From the NCBI RefSeq assembly GCF_016107395.1, contig NZ_JAAIKO010000036.1, positions 1 to 64,000 on the forward strand: 64,000 bases of DNA. Direction: 5' to 3'. The notes under the pieces were generated by a model, which saw only the letters and a list, made by a program, of their open reading frames with translations, was not told where the DNA came from and did not search any database. This document shows positions 38,991 to 47,926 of this stretch, in pieces (position 1 is the stretch's first letter; each line of letters begins with the position of its first letter). Origin of the DNA: Streptomyces fildesensis. Lineage in GTDB: Bacteria > Actinomycetota > Actinomycetes > Streptomycetales > Streptomycetaceae. The translations under genes were made by a program, and so were the position numbers.

Positions 38991-41363
38991 ATGAGACACC
39001 TGTGGAGACTCGCACCCCTGTGGGTGCTGGCGCTGCTGGCCACCGTGCTGGCCGTGAGCAGTGAGCCGGCGCAGGCCGCGACCACGTCGATCAGCGTGGA
39101 CGGCAGCCAGGGCGGGCGGACCTTCGACGGCATCGGCGCGATCAGCGGAGGCGGCGGCAACTCACGGCTGCTGACCGACTATCCGGCCGCGCAGCAGTCG
39201 CAGATCCTGGACTACATGTTCAAGCCGGGCTACGGCGCGAACCTGCAGTTGCTGAAAGTGGAGATCGGCGGGGACGCGAACTCCACCGACGGGTCGGAAC
39301 CGTCGATCGAGCACTCCCGCGGCACCGTCAACTGCAACGCCGGGTACGAGTTCTGGCTGGCCGAGCAGGCCAAGGCTCGCAACCCCGACATCGGGCTGTA
39401 CGGTCTGGCCTGGGCCGCACCGGGGTGGATCAACGGCGGTTTCTGGTCCACCGACACCGTCAACTATCTGATCTCCTGGCTGGACTGCGCCAAGCAGCAC
39501 AACCTGACCATCAAGTACCTCGGCGGCTGGAACGAGCGCGGGCATGACGCCAACTGGTTCGTCCAGCTGCGCTCCGCGCTCAACTCGCACGGCTACAGCG
39601 GCGTCCAGCTGGTCGCCGACGACAGCGGCTGGGGCGTCGCCGACGACATGGCGAACAACTCCGCGTTCAACAACGCCGTCTCGATCATCGGCGCGCACTA
39701 CTCGTGCGAGGGCGGTGACGGCGGCAACGCCCACACCTGCTCCAGCACCACGGCGGCGAAGAACAACGGTAAGCCGCTGTGGGACAGCGAGAACGGCTCG
39801 CAGGACATGAACACCGGGGCCCCGGCCCTCATCCGTTCCATCACCCGCGGCTACATCGACGCGAAGATGACCAGCTACTTCAACTGGCCGCTGATCGCCG
39901 CGATCTACCCCAACCTGCCCTACAACACCGTCGGGCTGGCCACCGCCGGCTCCCCCTGGTCGGGCAACTACACCATCGGGGCCAGCACCTGGGCCACCGC
40001 GCAGGTCACCCAGTTCACCAAGCCTGGCTGGAAGTTCATCGACTCCGCGTCGGGGTACCTCGGCGGCACCGAGTCCAACGGCACCTACGTGACCGTCAAG
40101 TCCAACACGAGCGCGGACTACTCGACCATCCTGGAGACCACGACCTCCGGCTCCTCGCAGACCGCGAACTTCACCGTCAAGGGCGGCCTGTCCACGGGCA
40201 CCGTCCACGTGTGGGCCACCGACGTCAACAGCCCCAGCAGCGCGTCGTCGTTCGTGCACACCCAGGACATCACACCGAACAACGGGTCGTATTCGCTGAC
40301 CATGCAGCCGGGCTATGTCTACACGGTGAGCACCCTGGGCGGCCAGGGCAAGGGCACCGCGACCGCGCCGGCCGCCCATGCCCTGGCGCTGCCGTACAGC
40401 GACACCTTCGACGGCAACGGCAGTGGCACCGAGGCGAAGTACCTCTCGGACATGCAGGGCTCCTTCGAGGTCCAGCCCTGCACCGGCCGATCCGGCCAGT
40501 GCGTGCAGCAGATGGCTCCGGTCAAGCCGATCGAGTGGCAGGACGACTCCGACTCCTACGCGCTGATCGGCGATCCCACCTGGTCGAACTACACCGTCAG
40601 CTCCGATGTCTACCTGCGCGGCGCGGGAACGACCGAACTGCTGGGGCGCGCCAACACCCAGCAGCGGCCGCAGTCGCACATGAACGCGTACTACCTGCGG
40701 ATCCGTGACACCGGCCGGTGGTGGATCGAGAAGATGTACACCGACGGATCCAACCACACCCTGGCCACCGGGACGACGACCGCGCTGGGCACCGGGCAGT
40801 GGCACAACCTGTCGTTCACCTTCCAGGGCTCGCAGATCAGCGCCAAGCTCGACGGCAACCAGTTCGGGTCGGTGACCGACTCCTCCTTCCAGACCGGACA
40901 GGCCGGTCTCGGTATCCAGGGCTACCGCACCGACCAGTTCGACAACCTGTCCATCACCCCCGGCACCGGAGGCAGCACCGGAACCGGCCAGGTCAGCTCG
41001 GTGCTCAATGCCGCCAAGTGCCTGGACGACTACACCGCCTCGACCACCCCGGGCGCCGTCGTCGACCTCTGGGACTGCAACAGCTCCTCCGCCCAGCAGT
41101 GGACCATCAGCAACGGATCCGTGCGCGCCGCCGGCCTGTGCCTCGACGTGATCGGCGGGGCCACCGCCAACGGATCGCTCGTGAACCTATGGACCTGCAA
41201 CGGCGGCGCAAACCAGCAATGGACGGTCAGCAACGGCACGCTGGTCAACCCCGCGAGCGGCCGCTGCCTCGACATCCCCGGCTTCACCACCACCAACGGC
41301 ACCCAGCTCGAGATCTGGGACTGCAACAACGGATCCAACCAGAAGTGGAACCTGCCTCTGTGA
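38991..41363 (+). CDS. Secreted GH59 galactocerebrosidase-like glycosidase with concanavalin-like and ricin-B (CBM13) domains
   Basis: The 790-residue exported protein has a Sec signal at 1-30 (cut after AQA). Residues 31-~345 form a TIM barrel with catalytic acid E182 (LGGWNERG) and nucleophile E267 (LWDSENGS), matching GH59. Then come a small beta domain, a concanavalin-like lectin domain at about 470-655 (DTFDGNGSG, YYLRIRDTGRWWIE, LGIQGYRTDQFDNLSI), and a ricin-type lectin at about 663-790 with three QxW repeats (AQQWTIS, NQQWTVS, NQKWNL). It probably removes beta-galactose from glycans or glycolipids outside the cell. GAAGGAAG precedes ATG 38991; a palindromic operator lies upstream and a terminator follows. 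Confidence 0.92.
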   Translation: MRHLWRLAPLWVLALLATVLAVSSEPAQAATTSISVDGSQGGRTFDGIGAISGGGGNSRLLTDYPAAQQSQILDYMFKPGYGANLQLLKVEIGGDANSTDGSEPSIEHSRGTVNCNAGYEFWLAEQAKARNPDIGLYGLAWAAPGWINGGFWSTDTVNYLISWLDCAKQHNLTIKYLGGWNERGHDANWFVQLRSALNSHGYSGVQLVADDSGWGVADDMANNSAFNNAVSIIGAHYSCEGGDGGNAHTCSSTTAAKNNGKPLWDSENGSQDMNTGAPALIRSITRGYIDAKMTSYFNWPLIAAIYPNLPYNTVGLATAGSPWSGNYTIGASTWATAQVTQFTKPGWKFIDSASGYLGGTESNGTYVTVKSNTSADYSTILETTTSGSSQTANFTVKGGLSTGTVHVWATDVNSPSSASSFVHTQDITPNNGSYSLTMQPGYVYTVSTLGGQGKGTATAPAAHALALPYSDTFDGNGSGTEAKYLSDMQGSFEVQPCTGRSGQCVQQMAPVKPIEWQDDSDSYALIGDPTWSNYTVSSDVYLRGAGTTELLGRANTQQRPQSHMNAYYLRIRDTGRWWIEKMYTDGSNHTLATGTTTALGTGQWHNLSFTFQGSQISAKLDGNQFGSVTDSSFQTGQAGLGIQGYRTDQFDNLSITPGTGGSTGTGQVSSVLNAAKCLDDYTASTTPGAVVDLWDCNSSSAQQWTISNGSVRAAGLCLDVIGGATANGSLVNLWTCNGGANQQWTVSNGTLVNPASGRCLDIPGFTTTNGTQLEIWDCNNGSNQKWNLPL

Positions 41364-41379
41364 TCCGGCCGTGACGCGA

Positions 41380-41413
41380 CTCGGGCGGGGGCCGGCGACG
41401 GTTCCCGCCCGAG
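41380..41413 (+). terminator. Terminator of the GH59 gene
   Basis: CTCGGGCGGG (41380-41389) pairs perfectly with CCCGCCCGAG (41404-41413) around a 14-nt GC-rich loop, 17 bases past the stop codon. Confidence 0.75.
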
Positions 41414-41494
41414 CTGCTCTCCGACCCCGTGTCCGTGGCGTGCACTCTGCCGGGAAATACTCCGGGCACGGATGAGCGAGCGCGGGTGGACGGA

Positions 41495-41731
41495 GCGCGG
41501 ACCGCGCCCTACCTCGCGCCGCACCATCAGGGCCGGGGCCTTGGATCGGCCGTCCTGCACGCGGTATTCGCCCGCACCGACGCTCAGGGTACGACCGTCC
41601 GCCTGAACGTCCTGCAGGGCAGCGCCGCCCGACGGTTGTACGAACGCCACGGATTCGTGGTGGAAGCCCAGGACCCGATCGATGTCTTCATGGTGCGCCT
41701 CCCGGAGGCGGGCACCGACCTGTCCGGCTGA
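41495..41731 (+). pseudogene. 5'-truncated GNAT acetyltransferase
   Basis: The frame reads PYLAPHHQGRGLGSAVLHAVFARTDAQG (GNAT motif A, the acetyl-CoA pyrophosphate loop Q-G-R-G-L-G) and LNVLQGSAARRLYERHGFVVEAQDPIDVFMVRLPEA (motif B and end). The first ~80 residues of a normal GNAT are missing; the sequence before 41495 is the GH59 3' region. No proper start is present. It is a remnant left at a deletion joint. Confidence 0.7.
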
Positions 41732-41879
41732 CCGGCACCGACCTGAGGGCCGGCAGCCGCGCCGTCGGGCCCCGGACCCGCGGGCGGAGTGCTTCCGCGA
41801 GCGGATCCGGGGCCCGACCGTAGCGAGGAAAGGCATCCGCGAGGGCGTGAACGGGGGTGTCAGCCGTCGCGCGGGCCGG

Positions 41880-42539
41880 TTACGGCCACGGGTTCGGATT
41901 GTCCGGGCATTCCTTCCAGGCGAGGCGATAGATGGTGTTGACGCTGCCGTCCGTCGAGTCCATCGTCATGAAACTCGTGGTCTTCTTGTCCGAGCTCCCG
42001 AGATTGACCCGCAACTCCGTGTTGATGTTGAAGTTGCGAATCTCCCCGCAGGGGGCCCAGACCAGCGCGCCGACGTCGGTCACGTCCGAGGTCTGCCAGT
42101 TGTCGCTGTACGGGCCGCGGAACGAGTGGACCTTGCGGTCCGTCTGCGACGAGCCCTGGAAGTAGTAGCCGGCCCGTTCCTCGCTGCTGGCCCCTCGCTC
42201 CAGGGACGCGAAGCCGCGGTAATCGGCCTGGGCAATCGCGTAGGTGAAGCCCTGGGGCACGAAGACCCGCAGGTTGAGCTGGCAGTTCTTGCGGAAGTCG
42301 GTCGGCAGGGCCCCGGCGCCCACCTGAGCGAGGTAATCGCTGTAGGTGACGGTGAAGGCGGTGTTGTCGGGAGAGACGGCGATGGCGGCCGTCCCTTCAC
42401 GACAGCCGGAGCCGTTGACGGTCGCGACCTTGATCACGATCTTGTCGGGCGGCGGTTCCGCTGCCGACGCCTGCTGGGGGGAGACGGTCGCGGCCATGAG
42501 GGCCACGATGGCTCCGCCTGCGGCAAGGAATCCGGACAT
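41880..42539 (-). CDS. Secreted DUF4360 protein
   Basis: The 219-residue exported protein has a signal at 1-27 (SGFLAAGGAIVALMAATVSPQQASA). The mature part has VATVNGSGCREGTAAIAVSPDNTAFTVTYSDYLAQVGAG, NCQLNLRVFVPQGFTYAIAQADYRGFASLERGASSEERAGYYFQG and the end YRLAWKECP, matching DUF4360 with its conserved cysteines (probably disulfides). GGAGAATTC stands just before ATG 42539. It is a single gene of unknown function, common in filamentous actinobacteria and fungi. Confidence 0.9.
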   Translation of the reverse strand: MSGFLAAGGAIVALMAATVSPQQASAAEPPPDKIVIKVATVNGSGCREGTAAIAVSPDNTAFTVTYSDYLAQVGAGALPTDFRKNCQLNLRVFVPQGFTYAIAQADYRGFASLERGASSEERAGYYFQGSSQTDRKVHSFRGPYSDNWQTSDVTDVGALVWAPCGEIRNFNINTELRVNLGSSDKKTTSFMTMDSTDGSVNTIYRLAWKECPDNPNPWP

Positions 42540-43056
42540 GAATTCTCCAATCGGCCGTGTTCACGTCGTGGAGGCTGGGTGAGCCTCCAGTGAAGGCCGT
42601 GTACATGCCAGCACCTCGGGGGCCTTGCTGAACAGAGCGAGAACCGGCCGCGGATAGCCGCCCGGAATTCGACCGCAGAGATACCGGCCACAATCGCTTC
42701 GACCGGAAAGAGCATTGCTGCGGGCGACCGGACGGAATCGAATTCACGTGCCCGACGGAAATCAGAAATCGGAAACCACCCGGCGGGGCGCTGCCGGCAG
42801 GTGTTCGTCCCCTCGGCCCGGCCACCCGGACGGACCACGGGTGCCCGCCTGGCCGACGGCGGCGCCGCCCGGGGTGTTGCTCCGCACTCCGGACGGCTGG
42901 CGGATCGAGCGCCTCATCCAACATCGCAGCTGGGAGTACGGCAACAAGACCTCGGTTGCCGAAGCGATCGCCCGCTCGGAGCGGGTCTGAGAACATCAAC
43001 TGCCGGGTTGGCACCGCCGCCGAGCAGCGACCCGCCCCGAGGCCCTGGGGATGCAC
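42540..43056. other. Intergenic region with a small coding-like remnant (42874-42990)
   Basis: The left part is the promoter region of the DUF4360 gene, with A/T-richer stretches near 42650-42770. At 42874-42990 a plus-strand frame of 38 codons with strong G/C third positions reads VLLRTPDGWRIERLIQHRSW and ends AEAIARSERV. It has no ribosome-binding site or recognised family, so it is probably a remnant of a lost gene or a very small unknown protein. Confidence 0.4.
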
Positions 43057-43719
43057 TCAATGAGGCAGCAGGACGAGCTCCATCTCGTATGCCGTGATCA
43101 CGAGTTGAACCCGGTCCCGGGCGCCCAGTTTGGCCATCAGTCGTGATACGTGCGACTTGGCGGTGGCCACCGTGATGAAGAGATCGTCCGCGATCTCGTG
43201 GTTCGTCCGGCCGAGTCCGATGAGGGTCAGGACCTCCCGTTCCCGCTCGGTGATGCCCTCGACGGGTCGTGGGGAGCGCTTCGGGGCGGTACCGGGGCGC
43301 CCGACGAAGTCGGCGATCAGTCGGCGTGTCACACCTGGCGCGATCAGCGCATCGCCGGCGGCGACCACGCGGATCGCCGCGAGGATGTCGTTCAGCGCCA
43401 TGTCCTTCACCACGAAGCCGCTCGCGCCGGCCCGGAGCGCGCCGTAGACGAGGTCGTCCTCGTCGAAGGTGGTCAGGACGAGGACCCGGGTCGTTGCCGG
43501 GCCGGCGGTGATCAGGCGAGTGGCCTCGATGCCGTCCATGCCCGGCATCCGGATGTCCATCACCACGACGTCGGGGCTGATGTCCCGCACCAGTTGGACC
43601 GCCTCGATGCCGGTGGCGGCTTCGCCGACGACCGCCAGGTCGGGATGATCGGCCATGATCATGCGCAGACCGGACCGCACCAGCGGCTGGTCGTCGGCGA
43701 GTACGACGCGAACGGTCAT
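43057..43719 (-). CDS. LuxR-type (NarL/DesR) response regulator
   Basis: This 220-residue regulator has a receiver domain with phospho-acceptor Asp in VVVMDIRMPGMDG, acidic pair in VLADDQ, K in FVVKDM, and a LuxR helix-turn-helix ITEREREVLTLIGLGRTNHEIADDLFITVATAKSHVSRLMAKLGARDRVQLVI. ATG 43719 overlaps the histidine kinase stop (ATGA). The pair probably regulates the divergent ABC transporter at 45099-46870. Confidence 0.93.
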   Translation of the reverse strand: MTVRVVLADDQPLVRSGLRMIMADHPDLAVVGEAATGIEAVQLVRDISPDVVVMDIRMPGMDGIEATRLITAGPATTRVLVLTTFDEDDLVYGALRAGASGFVVKDMALNDILAAIRVVAAGDALIAPGVTRRLIADFVGRPGTAPKRSPRPVEGITEREREVLTLIGLGRTNHEIADDLFITVATAKSHVSRLMAKLGARDRVQLVITAYEMELVLLPH

Positions 43720-44891
43720 CGGGCCTCCACGGGGGCGGCGACAAGTTCGGGCAGCGGCAGCCGGGCCGTCACCCGGAAGCCGCCTTCGGGACGCGGCCCG
43801 GCGCTGAGGTGACCGCGCAGCAGGCCGGCCCGCTCCCGCATGCCCACGATGCCGAAGCCGTGGGCCGAGCCGTTCGTAGCGGTGCCGCGCCCGTCGTCGA
43901 CGACCTCCACGGACAGCTCCTCGTCCCCGTAGTCGATGAGCACCCGGCAACGTCCGATGCCCGCGTGGCGGACCACGTTGGTCAGCGACTCCTGGACGAT
44001 ACGGTAGGCGGACAGGTCGATGTCAGCCGGCAAGGAACGCTGTGCCCCACTGCGGTGCACGTCGACACGCACCCCCGCCTCGGCTGTGGCCGCTGCCAGC
44101 CGTTCGATGTCTGCCAGACCCTGTGAGGGCGCGAGCGGTGCCTGCCCCGAGGCCGCCGCGTCGAGGTCGGCCTGACGGAGCGCCACCAGGGTGCGCCGCA
44201 GGCCCGACAAGGTCTCTCTGCTGGTGGCCTCGATGGCCCGCAGCGCCTCACCGGCCTCCGCGGGCCGGGTCTGGACGACCTGGCTTCCCGCGCCGGCCTG
44301 GATGGCGATGATGGCGATGCTGTGTGCGACCATGTCGTGCAGTTCCCGTGCAATCCGCAGCCGTTCGGCGGTCACGGCCTCGGCCACTTCCTGCGAACGC
44401 AGCGCCACCGCGTGCTCGCGGCGCTCGCGACTGAGCAGACCGACCGTGCAGGCTGCGGCCATCGCCAGGAGGGCGATCACGACGTTGACGGTCACGTTGT
44501 CGCCGTGAGCGAAGCCGCCGATGACCAGGAGCTGCACGGCGAACGACACGGCCACGCCTGCGATCGCAGCTCGCCGGGTGCAGGTGGCGACGATGAAGCC
44601 CAGGACGAGGTCCACCGCCAGATACGACAGGAACTGGCCCTGGTATCCCACGGCCCGGTTCACATGGACGGAGCTCGGAGTGCCCACCACCACGGCGGTG
44701 GATCCGACGAGCGCCATGGCCAGAGCCGGCAGCGGCATCCGTCGCAGCACCCCGACGAGCAGGCTCACGGCCAGCATCGCACCGACAGCGTGGAGCGTGC
44801 CCGAAGCCTGGCTCGCACCCCCGATCAGCAGACCCACCACCAGGACGTAGAGGACGCCCCCCACCCAGGCCATGGCCTTCGTTCTCGTCAT
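43716..44891 (-). CDS. Sensor histidine kinase (HisKA_3 / DesK type)
   Basis: The 391-residue membrane kinase has about five N-terminal helices (residues ~8-160) with almost no extracytoplasmic loops, so it likely senses within the membrane. Then come a dimerisation/phosphoacceptor helix RLRIARELHDMVAHSIAIIAIQAGAG (His in ELHD) and an ATPase domain (N-box region QESLTNVVRHAG, VEVVDDGRG, GFGIVGMRERA). ATG 44891 begins MTRTKAMAW; the frame continues upstream without conservation. The arrangement HK-RR divergent from an ABC exporter is typical of antibiotic- or envelope-stress-responsive modules. Confidence 0.9.
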   Translation of the reverse strand: MTRTKAMAWVGGVLYVLVVGLLIGGASQASGTLHAVGAMLAVSLLVGVLRRMPLPALAMALVGSTAVVVGTPSSVHVNRAVGYQGQFLSYLAVDLVLGFIVATCTRRAAIAGVAVSFAVQLLVIGGFAHGDNVTVNVVIALLAMAAACTVGLLSRERREHAVALRSQEVAEAVTAERLRIARELHDMVAHSIAIIAIQAGAGSQVVQTRPAEAGEALRAIEATSRETLSGLRRTLVALRQADLDAAASGQAPLAPSQGLADIERLAAATAEAGVRVDVHRSGAQRSLPADIDLSAYRIVQESLTNVVRHAGIGRCRVLIDYGDEELSVEVVDDGRGTATNGSAHGFGIVGMRERAGLLRGHLSAGPRPEGGFRVTARLPLPELVAAPVEAR

Positions 44892-45098
44892 CGGCGGTGT
44901 GCTCGGTCGACAGGGAGACCGCGATGCGCAAGGCACACGGACAACAGGGTGGTCGGTATGGCGTCCATGCCGCGACATTAACCTGTCGCCGCCCGCCCGG
45001 CATTGGCCCGTGGACGTACGTCCCTGGGTGGAACCGGCCGTGCGATTGCCGTCCCTGGCCGCATGACCGGGGGTGGGTGTCCCGGCAGGGTTGCTCCT

Positions 45099-46019
45099 GT
45101 GATCGAAGTCAACGAACTCACCAAGCGCTACGGCGGCAAGACCGCCGTCGACCAACTGTCCTTCGCCGTGCGGCCTGGTCAGGTGACCGGGTTTCTCGGC
45201 CCCAACGGAGCGGGCAAGACCACCACCCTGCGGATCATCCTCGGCCTGGACGCGCCGACCGGCGGCACCGCCACCGTCAGCGGCGTCCCCTTCCGCAGCC
45301 ACTCGCGCGGACTGCGGCACGTCGGTGCCCTCCTCGACGCCGGCCAGGTCCACGGTGGACGCAGCGCGGTGGCCCACCTGTCCGCCATCGCCCGCAGCAA
45401 CGGCATCCCGCTGCGCCGGGTGGACAACGTGCTGCAGGAAGTGGGGCTGGCCGACGTGGCGACCCGCCGCATCGGCGGGTTCTCGCTCGGCATGAAGCAG
45501 CGACTGGGGATCGCCACCGCCCTCCTCGGCGACCCACCGGTGTTGATGTTCGACGAGCCGGTCAACGGTATGGACCCGGAGGGCGTGCTCTGGATGCGCC
45601 GCCTCTTCCGGCGCCTGGCCGCCGAAGGCCGCACGGTCTTCCTCTCCAGCCACCTGATGTCGGAGATGGAGAACACCGCCGACCAACTCGTCGTCGTCGG
45701 CCGGGGCCGGCTCATCGCTGCCGAGTCGGTACGGGACTTCGCGGCCCGCAGCACCCGCCTCAGCGTCGTGGTGAGCACCCCGCGCACCGCCGAGCTGGCG
45801 GCGGTACTGACCGCCGCAGGCGCGTCGGTCGAGGTGGAGGGCGCACCGGACGCCGACAAGCTCGCCGTGACCGGGTTGCCGGCGGACCGGATCGGGGCAC
45901 TCGCCTTCGACAACCGGATCCTGCTGAACGAGCTGACCACCCGGACCGCCTCGCTGGAGGAGGCCTTCATGGAACTCACCGCCGACAGCGTCGAATACCT
46001 GGCAGGACAGCCCCGATGA
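45099..46019 (+). CDS. ABC transporter ATP-binding protein
   Basis: The 306-residue ATPase has Walker A GPNGAGKTTT, Q-loop-region residues at LLDAGQVHGG, signature FSLGMKQRLGIA, Walker B VLMFDEPVNGMDP and H-switch SSHLMSEM, followed by a DrrA-type C-terminal domain. It energises export with the permease that overlaps its stop (ATGA at 46016). GTG 45099 (VIEVNELTK) fits the family N-terminus and has AGGG eight bases upstream; ATG 45063 is the alternative. Homologues with this architecture confer drug or bacteriocin resistance. Confidence 0.9.
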   Translation: MIEVNELTKRYGGKTAVDQLSFAVRPGQVTGFLGPNGAGKTTTLRIILGLDAPTGGTATVSGVPFRSHSRGLRHVGALLDAGQVHGGRSAVAHLSAIARSNGIPLRRVDNVLQEVGLADVATRRIGGFSLGMKQRLGIATALLGDPPVLMFDEPVNGMDPEGVLWMRRLFRRLAAEGRTVFLSSHLMSEMENTADQLVVVGRGRLIAAESVRDFAARSTRLSVVVSTPRTAELAAVLTAAGASVEVEGAPDADKLAVTGLPADRIGALAFDNRILLNELTTRTASLEEAFMELTADSVEYLAGQPR

Positions 46020-46870
46020 CCACACTCACCACCGTCCCCCCGACCACCTCGGCCGCACCCCTCGCCGAGCCGCCCGCCCACTTCCGCGACCTGCTCGCCT
46101 CCGAGTGGATCAAAATACGGTCCCTGCGCTCGACCCCGTGGACGCTCGCACTCACCACCCTGTTCGTCATCGGGTCCGCCGCCGTCGCCGCCCTGGCGGA
46201 GAACAACACCCTGAAGAAAATGAGCCCGGCGGCCAGGACCGACCAGGGGTTCATGGTGTTCGACGCGTTCCCGCCGGCCGGCTACATGACGCTGATGCTC
46301 GTCGCCGGAAGCATCGGTGCCCTCACCGTCGTGAGCGAATACAGCAGCGGCCTCATCCGCACCACCACCATGGCCGTACCGGCCCGCGGCACGGTGGTGC
46401 TGGCCAAGACGGTCGTCACCGCCGCGCTCTGGACCGCGGTCGGTACGGTCATCTCCACCGGTGGTTTCCTGGTCTCCCAAGCCATCCTGAACACGAACCA
46501 CGCCGGGGTCCCCCTCACTCACCCGGGTGTATTCCGGGCGCTGGCCGCATCCGCGCTGCTGGCCCCGGTCTGCGCACTGATCGGCCTCGGCTTCGGCGCC
46601 CTGATCCGGCACAGCGCCGCCACCGTGGTCACCAGCGTCTTCACGCTCCTGATGCTGCCTCCGATCTTCTCGCAGAGCGCCCACTGGTCCGCCGCCGTCA
46701 GCCACGCGATGCCGGTCACCGCCTGGAAGCGCCTGGTCCAGAACTGGCCCCCGGATCCGCACTCCCTCGCCTACAGCGCCACAGTCCCCGGTTCCTGGAC
46801 CGTGTACGCGCTCTGGCCGCTGATCGCAGTCGTCCTCGCGGTGACCGCCGTGCGACACCGCGACGTGTGA
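46016..46870 (+). CDS. ABC transporter permease (ABC-2 type)
   Basis: The 284-residue permease has about six membrane helices (TPWTLALTTLFVIGSAAVAAL, GYMTLMLVAGSIGALTVVSEYSSG, ALWTAVGTVISTGGFLVSQAIL, ALAASALLAPVCALIGLGFGAL, AATVVTSVFTLLMLP, VYALWPLIAVVLAVTAV) and the EYSSGLIRTT segment of ABC-2 permeases. It starts with ATGA overlap with the ATPase gene, and the two form one exporter, probably controlled by the divergent two-component system. Confidence 0.9.
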   Translation: MTTLTTVPPTTSAAPLAEPPAHFRDLLASEWIKIRSLRSTPWTLALTTLFVIGSAAVAALAENNTLKKMSPAARTDQGFMVFDAFPPAGYMTLMLVAGSIGALTVVSEYSSGLIRTTTMAVPARGTVVLAKTVVTAALWTAVGTVISTGGFLVSQAILNTNHAGVPLTHPGVFRALAASALLAPVCALIGLGFGALIRHSAATVVTSVFTLLMLPPIFSQSAHWSAAVSHAMPVTAWKRLVQNWPPDPHSLAYSATVPGSWTVYALWPLIAVVLAVTAVRHRDV

Positions 46871-47069
46871 CCGTACCGCCGGGGCACGCGGACCGGCCGG
46901 TGGGGCAGGGTCCCGGTGCCACAGGACCCGAGTGGCGCAGGGGCCCCAGTGGCACAGGGGCAAGGCCTCGAAGCTCTCCGCAGGCGGCTCCCCGCGCACA
47001 AAGAGCTACTCTTCGCATGCATGGCGTAACTTCATCTTGCAGTGTCATTGAGCAGAGAGGAGAGCAACG

Positions 47070-47264
47070 ATGCACGCCTCAAAAGGGGACCGCCTCGTCA
47101 TGCACGGGCGCGTCGTAGGCCAGCACGACCGAGTCGTCGAGATCGTCGAGGTACTCGGCCCGGACGGAACGCCGCCCTACCGGGTGAGGGCCGAGAACGG
47201 CCATGAAACCATCATGACCCCCGGGCCCGACACCATGGTCGACCATCAAGAGTCGTCCGACTGA
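47070..47264 (+). CDS. DUF1918 domain protein
   Basis: This 64-residue protein is the small SH3-like DUF1918: GDRLVMHGRVVGQHDRVVEIVEVLGPDGTPPYRVRAENGHETIMTPGPDTMVDH. GAGGAGAGC precedes ATG 47070. Homologues are widespread single small genes in actinobacteria with no known function. A terminator follows at 47296. Confidence 0.92.
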   Translation: MHASKGDRLVMHGRVVGQHDRVVEIVEVLGPDGTPPYRVRAENGHETIMTPGPDTMVDHQESSD

Positions 47265-47295
47265 GCCTGCCCGATTCACGCCGCACCACCCCGAG

Positions 47296-47319
47296 GGGCC
47301 CGTCACCGGCGGGCCCTTT
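47296..47319 (+). terminator. Terminator after the DUF1918 gene
   Basis: GGGCCCG (47296-47302) pairs with CGGGCCC (47310-47316) around TCACCGG, followed by TTT at 47317-47319. Confidence 0.8.
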
Positions 47320-47507
47320 CTCGCATGTCCCCGAGCGCTCACGGATGGCCGCCGCCCATGCCCGAGGGTCAGTACATGCAGCGGCTCACCCCGGCCCATC
47401 CACGCGAGCTAGAAAAGATCGGCCGGCGATGTCGAGATCCTGTGTCCGGCTCCGTCCCCGCGGTGAAGGCGACCACAATGGTCGCACCAGTACCGAGGAG
47501 AACCACG

Positions 47508-47918
47508 ATGGCCAAGTACCTGCTGCTGAAGCACTACCGAGGCGCCCCGGCGTCGGTCAACGACGTGCCCATGGACCAGTGGACGCCCGAGGAGATCTCG
47601 GCACACGTGCAGTACATGAAGGACTTCGCGGCTCGGCTGGTGAAGACCGGCGAGTTCGTCGACAGCCAGGCGCTCGCCCCCGAGGGAGCGTGGGTCCGCT
47701 ACGACGGCGAGGGGCGCCCGCCGGTCACCGACGGCCCGTTCGCCGAGACGAAGGACCTCATCGCGGGGTGGATGGTGATCGACGTCGACAGCTACGAGCG
47801 CGCCGTCGAGCTGGCCGGGGAACTGTCGGCCGAGCCTGGCGCGGGCGGGAAGCCGATCCACGAGTGGCTGGAACTGCGCCCGTTCATGAGCGCCGAGCAG
47901 CACACCATCACGGAGTGA
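47508..47918 (+). CDS. YCII-related (DGPF) protein
   Basis: The 136-residue protein has KYLLLKHYRGAPASVNDVPMDQWTPEEISAHVQYMKDFAARLVKTGEFVDSQALAP and VTDGPFAETKDLIAGWMVIDVDSYERAVELAGELSAEPGAGGKPIHEWLELRPF, the DGPF-type YCII domain. GAGGAG stands seven bases before ATG 47508. Its TGA lies within GTGA at the head of the ECF sigma gene. This DGPF-ECF42 pairing is highly conserved; the protein is thought to act with the sigma, in an unknown way. Confidence 0.92.
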   Translation: MAKYLLLKHYRGAPASVNDVPMDQWTPEEISAHVQYMKDFAARLVKTGEFVDSQALAPEGAWVRYDGEGRPPVTDGPFAETKDLIAGWMVIDVDSYERAVELAGELSAEPGAGGKPIHEWLELRPFMSAEQHTITE

Positions 47919-47926
47919 CCACAACG

